Assembly: GCA_934339135.1 (NCBI GenBank)
Contig: CAKRHP010000019.1
Coordinates: forward strand, 1-53,493
Length of the DNA: 53,493 nt
DNA from: an uncultured Lachnospiraceae bacterium
GTDB taxonomy: Bacteria > Bacillota > Clostridia > Lachnospirales > Lachnospiraceae
Reading direction: 5' to 3'
Both the position numbers and the translations under genes were made by a program. Each line of letters opens with the position of its first letter. The stretch's first letter is position 1. Of this stretch, positions 18,187-26,300 are shown one piece after another. The notes below the pieces were generated by a model. The model was not told the DNA's origin. It did not search any database and saw only the letters and a list, made by a program, of their open reading frames with translations.

Positions 18187-18228
18187 TTTTAAATTATAGG
18201 AATCTTCTTGTTTCCTATAATTTAAAAA
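18186..18228. repeat. 17-bp-arm inverted repeat
   Basis: Arms 18186-18202 and 18212-18228 (core AAATTATAGGAA/TTCCTATAATTT) around nine bases. The strand ends carry A after the 3' arm in both directions, so classic termination is unlikely. Confidence 0.65.
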
Positions 18229-18248
18229 AACGCTCCGTGAGGATGCGA

Positions 18249-18318
18249 TCACCGCACAGAGGAAGATTGCATACGCAATTGTGCGGTGACGAGCAAAGTG
18301 GACAAGCCCACTTTGTTC
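18249..18318. repeat. extragenic hairpin cluster
   Basis: TCACCGCACA (18249-18258) pairs with TGTGCGGTGA (18280-18289), with an inner ATTGC/GCAAT. Immediately after, CAAAGTGG pairs with CCACTTTG. GC-rich arms joined by short constant pieces (GAGCAAAG, ACAAG) also occur in the gltB leader, so this may be a dispersed extragenic element family. Confidence 0.55.
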
Positions 18319-18334
18319 TTCAGCCCATGCTAAT

Positions 18335-18432
18335 AAGTGTCCGATAAATGGTCACTATCGGTCACTTATCGAACACTTTGCATCCAATAACCCCAAAAGT
18401 GTCCGATAGTGTTCAATAAAGTGTTCGATAAA
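18335..18432. repeat. iteron-like 12-mer cluster AGTGTYCGATAA
   Basis: Copies of AAGTGTCCGATAA or close variants lie at 18335, 18397, 18408 and 18419 on plus and one inverted copy (TTATCGAACACTT) at 18367. The first and the inverted copy form imperfect 13-bp arms. Function is unknown; regulator operators or plasmid/phage iterons look similar. Confidence 0.6.
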
Positions 18433-18459
18433 TAGTAATCTGACCACTAAATCACATAT

Positions 18460-18546
18460 TTAGTTGCCGGTCCATTTCCAATCCAGATTACATTCTCGCT
18501 CATGATCTTCGCCAAGATTCAGTTCGTTTAATATCTCCTGCTTCAT
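18460..18546 (-). pseudogene. short ORF remnant, possibly start of an AlbA_2-type ATP-binding protein
   Basis: A 28-codon frame with GAGAT spacing upstream begins MKQEILNELNLGEDHE and stops after WKWTGN. The LGED pattern recalls the N-terminus of AlbA_2/Schlafen-like ATP-binding proteins, but the match is short. It lies downstream of the PglX-like fossil in the same orientation. Confidence 0.3.
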
Positions 18547-18649
18547 CTCTAATAAAAACCTCCTGCTTGCGCTTTTCCATTTTACTTACCAAATAGCATA
18601 AACTACATCTGGTATAATATGCCATACCTTCATGCACTCGTATTCCTTC

Positions 18650-18778
18650 TTATATCTTTGCCAACAAATCTACTTTCAATGCTTTCTTTCCTTCCTGTGC
18701 TACTTCCACACCCTGGAATTTCGCATAGTTGACCTTGACGCCATCGTCCAGATCAATCTCAATTCTCTGGTTTTCAAT
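18650..18778 (-). pseudogene. C-terminal fossil of a BREX PglX-type DNA methyltransferase
   Basis: The frame reads [20 protein letters not shown], then [10 protein letters not shown], and ends in VDLLAKI and a stop. [13 protein letters not shown] close to the C-terminus is the recognisable tail of PglX-type adenine methyltransferases of BREX systems. Only 42 codons remain, they start inside the last codons of dtd in another frame, and no other BREX gene is in the window. An ATT codon 7 bases after GGAGGAG could theoretically start it, but a deletion scar is the simpler reading. Confidence 0.55.
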
Positions 18779-19226
18779 GACAGATCTCCTCCGAATCCAG
18801 CATCACGGTAAACGGTCCATCATTTAACAATGACACCTTCATATCTGCCCCAAAGACTCCTGCTCCCACTTCAAAGCCCCTGTCACGCAGGCTCTTTAAT
18901 ACATATTCATAGAGTTCCTCTGCCAGCTTTGGATTGCCCGCCTTGACAAAGGAAGGTCGATTTCCCTTGCGGCAGTCCGCATACAGGGTGAACTGGGATA
19001 CCACGAGAAAGTTTCCGCCCACATCGGCGATCGCCTTATTTGTCTTACCGTTTTCATCCTCGAAGATCCTAAGCTTCACCATCTTGTCGATCATCTTGTC
19101 CGCAATCTCTGTGGTGTCCTCCTCAGCTACTCCCACAAATACAAGAAATCCATGACCAACACTTCCGGTAACCTCGCCATCAACTGTGACAGATGCTTCT
19201 CTAACTCTCTGAATCAATAATTTCAT
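18774..19226 (-). CDS. dtd: D-aminoacyl-tRNA deacylase
   Basis: It removes D-amino acids (and glycine) wrongly attached to tRNA. The 150-residue length is typical, and the two family motifs are present: SQFTLYAD near 77-84 and [11 protein letters not shown] near 136-146, which build the cross-subunit active site. ATG 19226 (MKLLIQRV) has GGAGG 8 bases upstream; an in-frame ATG at 19241 lies within that site. The stop codon overlaps the PglX-like fossil, marking a rearrangement boundary directly after an intact housekeeping gene. Confidence 0.95.
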   Translation of the reverse strand: MKLLIQRVREASVTVDGEVTGSVGHGFLVFVGVAEEDTTEIADKMIDKMVKLRIFEDENGKTNKAIADVGGNFLVVSQFTLYADCRKGNRPSFVKAGNPKLAEELYEYVLKSLRDRGFEVGAGVFGADMKVSLLNDGPFTVMLDSEEICH

Positions 19227-19368
19227 CTTTATTTCCTCCATCGTATAGAATTTTGTTTCATATTATCCCTCTAACATATAATATACCAAATTTTTTGTAT
19301 TCAGCAATCCTATCTTTTATTTTTCCGTCCGCCTCCATGGATGATCGTTTTTCTTAATGGTGCACAAT

Positions 19369-19404
19369 AAAGACCGCCATAACCTTTCTGCTATGCCGGT
19401 CTTT
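19369..19404 (-). terminator. terminator downstream of the esterase gene
   Basis: AAAGACCG and CGGTCTTT arms with inner CATA/TATG between dtd and the esterase gene. On the minus strand the hairpin follows the esterase stop by 28 bases. Confidence 0.65.
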
Positions 19405-19431
19405 GAAAACCTCTCTTCTTTTGTATCTATT

Positions 19432-20709
19432 TTACTTGTAACTTCTCTTTAGAAAATTAACCAGCCCGTTTCTCCATACCTTTTCTTCATGCTTTCCACC
19501 CGGATATAGATACCACATATGATCCACGTTATTTTCCGCCAATTTTGCTTGATAATCACTCGGATTGCTTCCTACCGTTCCATCCGCATCTCCGGTACAC
19601 AGAAGCACTGTCTGTGGCTTTGTCTTCCAGCCATCCAGTGTTAAAATACTGGTGTCCAGCGTCGGTGCTGCCGAGAAAGAACCGATATAATTAAAATGAT
19701 CCTTAATGGAAAATCCCAATCTGAGTGCCTCCATGCCTCCCATGGAAAGACCACATGCACCGGTGTCCTCCCGCTCGGATGATACCCCATAATTTGCTAA
19801 CACATACGGTTCTAAATCCTTGATAAACTCATCCTCAAACTTAGTAAATGCCTCTATATTTTCCGCTGAAAATGTATCTTTATTAAGTCCATCTTTCGGA
19901 ACAATACTTGGTATCACAGCCACAATCGGCTGTAATTCTCCCATATAGATCATATTACTCAATATCTCATTCAGAGACATATATCTCCATTGTCCCCGAT
20001 CACATCCAATACCATGCAACAGATAAAGCACCGGATATTTTTTTGATGAATCATACTCCGGTGGCAGATAAACATACGCTTCCCGGTCTACACCCACAAC
20101 CTCAGAAGGATATATCATCTCTTCAATAGTTCCCAGTGGTACGCCCTGCTGTCTTTTCGTATACTGCTTCATTTCCGGATTGAAATATTTTTCAAAATCT
20201 TCTTTTTTCCCACTCTGCTTACCAGTCTCCCACTCCGCTTCCTGCTCTATATCAGATGTTTCCGTCGGTACAAAAGTAGAAACCGCCGTTGGCACAGATG
20301 ATGATATTACTGCATCCGATACTATCGTTGGTGCCGGCGGTACCGGATACATGGAATGCTCTGGCATTGCTGTATTTTGTACATATTTTGTTTTCTTTAC
20401 AATAACCTGACAAGTCAGTTTTCTCCTTTGAATCAAAGCTATAATCTTAGTTTTTCCTTCCTTTTTTCCACAAACACTCCCCTGCTTATTCACAGAAGCT
20501 ATCTTTTTGTCAGCCGATATCCATTTTACTTTTTTGGCTGTATTTTTCACTTTGATCTTTTTCTTTTGCCCAACAGAAAGCACCAGCTTTTTGCAGTTCA
20601 ATACTGGTTTCTTCTTAGCAGACACCCCCATTCCTAATATACATGAAATCAATAATCCGGCGACCAAGCAAAGCGATATCGCCTTTTCGGCATACATTCC
20701 GTTTTTCAT
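19432..20709 (-). CDS. secreted esterase (esterase D/feruloyl esterase-like) with Big_2-like domain
   Basis: The 425-residue protein has a signal peptide (1-31), a Lys-rich bacterial Ig-like domain of Big_2 type (about 33-106), a Pro/Ser/Thr linker (110-190) and an alpha/beta-hydrolase esterase domain (191-425). The nucleophile is Ser322 in CGLSMGG; Asp374 or Asp376 and His407 (GGKHEEKVW) complete the triad. LLHGIGCDRGQW is the oxyanion-hole region. Such carbohydrate esterases remove acetyl or feruloyl groups from plant polysaccharides; the substrate cannot be read from sequence. ATG 20709 has AGGAGG 7 bases upstream. It is divergent from an AraC regulator that may control it. Confidence 0.88.
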   Translation of the reverse strand: MKNGMYAEKAISLCLVAGLLISCILGMGVSAKKKPVLNCKKLVLSVGQKKKIKVKNTAKKVKWISADKKIASVNKQGSVCGKKEGKTKIIALIQRRKLTCQVIVKKTKYVQNTAMPEHSMYPVPPAPTIVSDAVISSSVPTAVSTFVPTETSDIEQEAEWETGKQSGKKEDFEKYFNPEMKQYTKRQQGVPLGTIEEMIYPSEVVGVDREAYVYLPPEYDSSKKYPVLYLLHGIGCDRGQWRYMSLNEILSNMIYMGELQPIVAVIPSIVPKDGLNKDTFSAENIEAFTKFEDEFIKDLEPYVLANYGVSSEREDTGACGLSMGGMEALRLGFSIKDHFNYIGSFSAAPTLDTSILTLDGWKTKPQTVLLCTGDADGTVGSNPSDYQAKLAENNVDHMWYLYPGGKHEEKVWRNGLVNFLKRSYK

Positions 20710-20740
20710 ATAGAATCCTCCTCTTACTTATATTATTTTC

Positions 20741-20769
20741 TTGACAACCTCATAAAGAAAGCGTAACAT
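20741..20769 (+). promoter_or_regulatory. promoter of araC-type regulator
   Basis: TTGACA (20741-20746), 17 bp, TAACAT (20764-20769), in the 152-bp divergent region. A clear promoter for the esterase gene on the other strand was not found. Confidence 0.6.
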
Positions 20770-20861
20770 AGCAACAACAGGGATAACATATCTTTTTTCG
20801 ACCATTACATATACAATAGCGACTTCATTAAACATCGCGGGATTATGAAAGGAGTCTTCTT

Positions 20862-21746
20862 ATGGAACTACAATCCTATATGTCCTGTTTTACAGACTCT
20901 CTTCCAGTCTTTTCCATGGCTGGCGAAGTTCACATTCCATCTCCCAACAGACACTTCAAAAGAACTCCCCAAAGCCGGATTCTCTACATCATTACAGGGG
21001 GAACGATGCAGATTATGGAGGATACAAAACGATACACCCTCACTGCCGGTGACATCATAATCTTTTCTCCCGGAAAATGCCACTATGGTCTTCTCACAAA
21101 TGATCATGTAGACTATTATTACATTCATTTCCAGTGGAACTCCCTGCGTGACATAACAATGACATCGGAAGAATATATGCATCAGAAAGTAAATGGGCAG
21201 ACATTTTCTTCGGATCATCCCGCCAGTCCGGACACTCTGATACTCCCCAAATATTTTCATCCGACACACTCATGTTTTAATGAAATAACAAACCAGACAC
21301 AACATCTGTTGAAAACATGTTCTACAAGCGAACTTCATCAACAGCCTGTAAACAACGCTCTTTTGTTTATTCTTTTGTTACAAATGTCACGTTCAGAACT
21401 GTCCCGCATTTTACATACAGGAGCTGATAATCTGTCTCTCCCGTTTCAGATCTGTGATTATTTAAAAAACCATTATTCGCAAAAAATCACCGGTGCTGTG
21501 CTGGAAAATATTTTTCATCATAATTTTGACTATATGAACCGCCGTTTCAAACAATATTCCGGCACTACTATTTTCTCCTTTCTGGAAAATTACAGGATCG
21601 AACAAAGTAAAAAACTTTTGCAAAGCCGGCAGTTTACCATATCCGAGATTTCAGAAACTCTCGGCTTTTGTAACCCGTTTTATTTTAGCAAAGTATTCAA
21701 GAAACATGAACATATCACGCCAAAGGAATATCAGATGAAATTATAG
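20862..21746 (+). CDS. AraC family transcriptional regulator
   Basis: The 294-residue protein has an N-terminal cupin-like ligand-binding domain (about 15-100, with ILYIITGGTMQI and YTLTAGDIIIFSPGKCH) and a C-terminal double helix-turn-helix (about 195-294), ending with the AraC signature ISEISETLGFCNPFYFSKVFKKHEHITPKEY (spread over the last 32 residues). AAAGGAG lies 7 bases before the ATG. Divergent placement from a secreted esterase suggests it responds to a sugar or phenolic product and controls that gene; the ligand is unknown. Confidence 0.9.
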   Translation: MELQSYMSCFTDSLPVFSMAGEVHIPSPNRHFKRTPQSRILYIITGGTMQIMEDTKRYTLTAGDIIIFSPGKCHYGLLTNDHVDYYYIHFQWNSLRDITMTSEEYMHQKVNGQTFSSDHPASPDTLILPKYFHPTHSCFNEITNQTQHLLKTCSTSELHQQPVNNALLFILLLQMSRSELSRILHTGADNLSLPFQICDYLKNHYSQKITGAVLENIFHHNFDYMNRRFKQYSGTTIFSFLENYRIEQSKKLLQSRQFTISEISETLGFCNPFYFSKVFKKHEHITPKEYQMKL

Positions 21747-21764
21747 ATTTCCTCCTACATGAAA

Positions 21765-21808
21765 ACAGGGGACGATATGTACCATTTTCGGTACACATCG
21801 TCCCCTGT
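21765..21808. terminator. bidirectional terminator between araC-type gene and gltD
   Basis: Nineteen-base arms (21765-21783 and 21790-21808, core AGGGGACGAT/ATCGTCCCCT) with one mismatch. On the minus strand TTTTC follows, so it mainly ends gltBD transcription. Confidence 0.8.
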
Positions 21809-21888
21809 CATATTTATTTTACGGACTGCAATAATTGCATCCATTACCGAACCTCTTCGCAATCATTTCGTCTCTCTGAAATACCTCA

Positions 21889-23370
21889 TCAATCCAGATT
21901 CGTATATCCCATCAGGAACTGATCCACCTCTTTGGCGACGTGGCGTCCCTCATTGATGCCCCATACAACCAGTGACTGTCCACGGTGCATATCACCCGCT
22001 GTAAATACCTTATCCACGCTTGTCTTAAACTCTCCCGGAGCCGTCTCCACATTGGTACGGGCATTGAGCTTCACACCAAATGCCTTTGCCACATAATCCT
22101 GTGCTCCCAGGAAACCTGCAGCGATCAATACCACATCTGCAGGCATTTCAAACTCACTTCCGGCAATCTCTGTCATATTCATTCGTCCGGTCTTCGGGTC
22201 TTTCTTTGCCTCCAGCTTTACAAGCTTCACTTTTTTGAGCTTGCCGTTCTTGTCGGCGACAAACTCCTTAACCGTAGTCTGATAGATACGAGGATCGTGT
22301 CCAAAGACGGCAATCGCCTCCTCCTGACCGTAATCTGTCTTGCAGACTCTCGGCCACTCCGGCCAAGGATTGGATGCTGCACGCTCATCCGGAAGCTTCG
22401 GCATCATCTCAAGCTGTGTGACAGACTTGGCTCCCTGACGGACCGCCGTTCCCACACAATCATTTCCGGTATCTCCACCGCCAATAACAATAACATTCTT
22501 GCCTTTGGTATCTACCCAGCCCTCTTTCTTGCCGGTGAGTACATGCTTTGTAGAACGTGTCAGGAAATCCACAGCGAAGTAGATTCCATCGGCTTCTCTT
22601 CCCTTTGCCTTGATATCACGTGGATTGGAAGCACCGCATGCAAGGATCACGCTGTCATATTCCTTCAGCAGATCTGCTGCCTTCACATCTTTTCCCACAT
22701 CGGCATTGACAACAAACTTTACGCCTTCTTCTTCCATGACCTTCTGCTTCCGGTCAATCACCCATTTTTCCAACTTCATATTCGGGATACCATACATCAG
22801 AAGACCACCGATATGATCATTTCTCTCATATACCGTAACGGAATGACCACGGCGGTTCAACTGGTCTGCTGCTGCCAGTCCGGAAGGGCCGGAGCCGATC
22901 ACGGCAACCTTTTTGCCGGTGCGTGTCTTTGGCGGCTGAGGTCCCATCAGATCATTGGCATAGCCATACTCGATAATGGCATTTTCGTTTGCCTTGCAGG
23001 TGACCGGTGTGTCATTCAGACCACAGGTACAGGCTGCTTCACAGAGTGCAGGACACACTCTGGAAGTAAACTCCGGAAAGTTATTGGTCTGACGCAGAAG
23101 CTGCAGTGCCTTTTTGTAATTGCCATGATATAAAAGATCATTCCACTCCGGCACCAGATTGTTCAGAGGACAGCCGGAAGCCATTCCGGCGATCATCATA
23201 CCGGACTGACAAAACGGCACGCCACAGTTCATACATCTTGCCGCCTGCTCTCTGCGGTCCTTCTCTCTCATCGGTGTGTGAAATTCATTAAAGTTCTTAA
23301 TACGCTCCAGTGGTTCCACTGCCTGATTATTTTTTCTCTCATATTCTAAAAATCCCGTTGGTTTACCCAT
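21889..23370 (-). CDS. gltD: glutamate synthase small subunit
   Basis: This 493-residue NAD(P)H-dependent flavoprotein feeds electrons to GltB. It has N-terminal 4Fe-4S cysteines (CMNCGVPFCQ and CPALCEAACTCG), the FAD-binding VAVIGSGPSGLAAADQLNRRGH near 147, the NAD(P)H loop VIVIGGGDTGNDCVG and the C-terminal TAGDMHRGQSLVVWGINEG. ATG 23370 (MGKPTGFLEYER) has AAAGGAG 7 bases upstream; the frame opens six codons earlier. It follows gltB by 26 bases. Confidence 0.97.
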   Translation of the reverse strand: MGKPTGFLEYERKNNQAVEPLERIKNFNEFHTPMREKDRREQAARCMNCGVPFCQSGMMIAGMASGCPLNNLVPEWNDLLYHGNYKKALQLLRQTNNFPEFTSRVCPALCEAACTCGLNDTPVTCKANENAIIEYGYANDLMGPQPPKTRTGKKVAVIGSGPSGLAAADQLNRRGHSVTVYERNDHIGGLLMYGIPNMKLEKWVIDRKQKVMEEEGVKFVVNADVGKDVKAADLLKEYDSVILACGASNPRDIKAKGREADGIYFAVDFLTRSTKHVLTGKKEGWVDTKGKNVIVIGGGDTGNDCVGTAVRQGAKSVTQLEMMPKLPDERAASNPWPEWPRVCKTDYGQEEAIAVFGHDPRIYQTTVKEFVADKNGKLKKVKLVKLEAKKDPKTGRMNMTEIAGSEFEMPADVVLIAAGFLGAQDYVAKAFGVKLNARTNVETAPGEFKTSVDKVFTAGDMHRGQSLVVWGINEGRHVAKEVDQFLMGYTNLD

Positions 23371-23396
23371 GATGATTCTCCTTTCCAAACAAAAGC

Positions 23397-26300
23397 TTAT
23401 TTATTTTTATGCTCGTAAAATGCCTCAATCTGTGCCTGCTCGTAACTCAGACCGTGCTCCTCCATCTTTGCGATCAATTGCAGCATATGAGCATAGTCAT
23501 AAGAAATAATCTTCTTAAACTTTGGAAGATATTCGCTGAAGTCATCAAGGATCATCTTACCCTTCTTGGAACCTGTGGCTGCCACATGCTCCTCGATCAT
23601 CTCTTTGAGCTCCAGTACATCGTATTTATCTGTGATCGGCTCAGAGGATACCAGCTCTTTATTTAACTTCAGATAAAGATTGCTGTCCTCGTCCAGTACA
23701 TAAGCAACACCACCGCTCATACCGGCTGCAAAGTTCTTTCCGGTTGGTCCCAGGACAACCACACGGCCTCCGGTCATGTACTCGCATCCGTGATCTCCAA
23801 CACCTTCCACGACTGCATATGCACCGGAGTTTCTGACGCAGAAACGCTCACCGGCAATACCGTTAATAAATGCCTTACCACTTGTAGCACCATAAAGAGC
23901 AACGTTACCGACGATAATATTTTCCTCTGCTTTAAATCGGCTGTTCTTTGGAGGATATACCACGATCTTACCACCGGATAAGCCTTTTCCAAGGTAATCA
24001 TTGGAGTCACCCTCCAGCTCTAAGGTCAGTCCCTTTGGAATAAATGCACCAAAGCTCTGTCCGCCGCTGCCGTCACACTTCACGGTAATGGTATCCTCCT
24101 CCAGAGTATCACTGAACTTCTTCGTCACTTCAGAGCCAAGGATCGTACCAAGCGTACGATTGATATTATCAACCTTCACCTCGATCCGTGCCTTCTCTCC
24201 TGTTTCCAGAGACTTTTTCAGTTTTGGAAGGAATACCTTCTCGTCGATGGTCTTCTCCAGCTCAAAGTCATACTTGTCCTTTGGATTAAATTTATTATCC
24301 TTACGAAGTCCTGCAAAGGTAGGGTCCAATATCTTGGACAGATCCACACGCTTAGCATATTCCTCTGCCTCTCCGGTCAGCTCTTTTCTCTTCAGGAGGT
24401 CAACACGGCCGATCAGGTCGTCCAATTTACGCACACCAAGCGCTGCCATATATTCTCTCAGCTCGCTGGCAATAAACTTCATAAAGTTCTCAACATACTC
24501 CGGCTTTCCACGGAATCTCTTACGCAGCTCCGGATTCTGGGTAGCCACACCGACCGGGCAGGTATCCAGATTGCAGACACGCATCATGACACAGCCCATG
24601 GTGATCAGCGGTGCGGTTGCAAAACCAAACTCCTCGGCACCAAGCATTGCAGCGATGGCAACATCACGGCCTGTCATCAGCTTACCGTCTGTCTCAATGC
24701 GGACACGGGAACGAAGACCGTTCATGATCAGTGTCTGATGTGTCTCTGCCAGACCAAGCTCCCAAGGAAGACCTGCATTGTAGATGGAGCTCTTTGGTGC
24801 TGCTCCGGTACCTCCATCGTATCCGGAGATCAGGATAACAGCTGCTCCTGCTTTGGCAACACCGGCTGCGACTGTTCCCACACCTGCTTCGGAAACAAGC
24901 TTGACGGAAATTCTCGCATCTTTATTACTGTTCTTCAGATCATAAATGAGCTGTGCCAGATCCTCGATGGAGTAAATATCATGATGCGGTGGCGGGGAGA
25001 TCAGACTGACACCCGGTGTAGAATGACGTGTCTTGGCAACCCACGGATAAACCTTTCCACCCGGAAGGTGGCCACCTTCCCCGGGCTTTGCACCCTGTGC
25101 CATCTTGATCTGGATCTCCTTTGCACTGACCAGATAACGGGAGGTAACACCGAAACGTCCGGAAGCCACCTGCTTGATGGCAGAACAGCGATCCACAGCA
25201 GAACCTGCTGTTTCCAGTCGTTCCAAACTCTCACCACCCTCACCGCTGTTTGATTTGCCGTGAAGATGATTCATGGCGATGGCCAGTGTCTCATGGGCCT
25301 CCTGTGAAATAGAACCGTAAGACATAGCACCTGTCTTAAATCTCTGGACAATCTCCTCCACGCTCTCGACTTCCTCCAGAGGAATGCCCTTCTTTGGATA
25401 TTTGAAATCAAGAAGGCTTCTAAGGGTAACCTGCTTTTCCTTCTCGTCAATGCACTTGGAATACTGCTTAAACAGCTCATAATTGCCGGTCCAGGCTGCC
25501 TGCTGCAGCAGATGGATCGTCTCCGGATTATACAAATGCTCCTCCTGGTGGCCACGCTCCTTATGCTGTCCTCGGTTTTCCAGATTCAGATCTACCGTCA
25601 GATCCAGCGGATCAAAGGCACGGCTGTGCTGCTCGTCGATCTGCTGCTCGATATCCTCCAGAGTGACACCACCCACACGACTGACCGTATCCGGGAAGTA
25701 TGTCTCGATAACTTCCTGCGAAATACCGATTGCTTCGAAAATCTTAGACCCCTGATAGGACTGGATCGTAGAAATACCCATCTTGGATGCGATCTTTACG
25801 ATACCATGAAGTACGGCGTTGTCATAATCACTGACAGCGGCATAATAATCCTTATCCAGCATACCGTTATTGATGAGCTCGCGGATCGTCTCGTGGGCCA
25901 GATATGGGTTGACTGCACTTGCACCATAACCGAGAAGCGTTGCAAAATGATGTACTTCTCTTGGCTCTGCTGTCTCTAAGATCACAGACATGCTTGTTCT
26001 TCTCTTAGTAGTTACCAGATGCTGCTGCAATGTGGAAACCGCCAGCAGCGAAGGGATCGGCATATGGAACTCATCCACATCACGGTCACTTAAGATCAGG
26101 ATGTTGCAGCCTTCCTTGTGAGCACGGTCTGCCTCCAGACAGAGATGATCCAGCGCCTTCTTCAGGGATGTGTTCTTATAAAAAGTAATCGGAAGAACCT
26201 CACACTTGAAACCGTCCTTATTCATATTTTTAATTTTCAGAAGATCTGTATCATTGAGGATCGGGTTGTGGATCTTCAATACCTTGCAGTTCTCTCCCTT

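Noticed and set aside
18126..18347. 73-codon plus-strand frame in the palindrome region
   Set aside because: It runs through several perfect inverted repeats, has no homology I recognise and no ribosome binding site; it is a by-product of the repeat region.
18335..18432. CRISPR array
   Set aside because: Repeat units are only 12-13 bp, partly adjacent and one is inverted; spacers are irregular and no cas gene is present.
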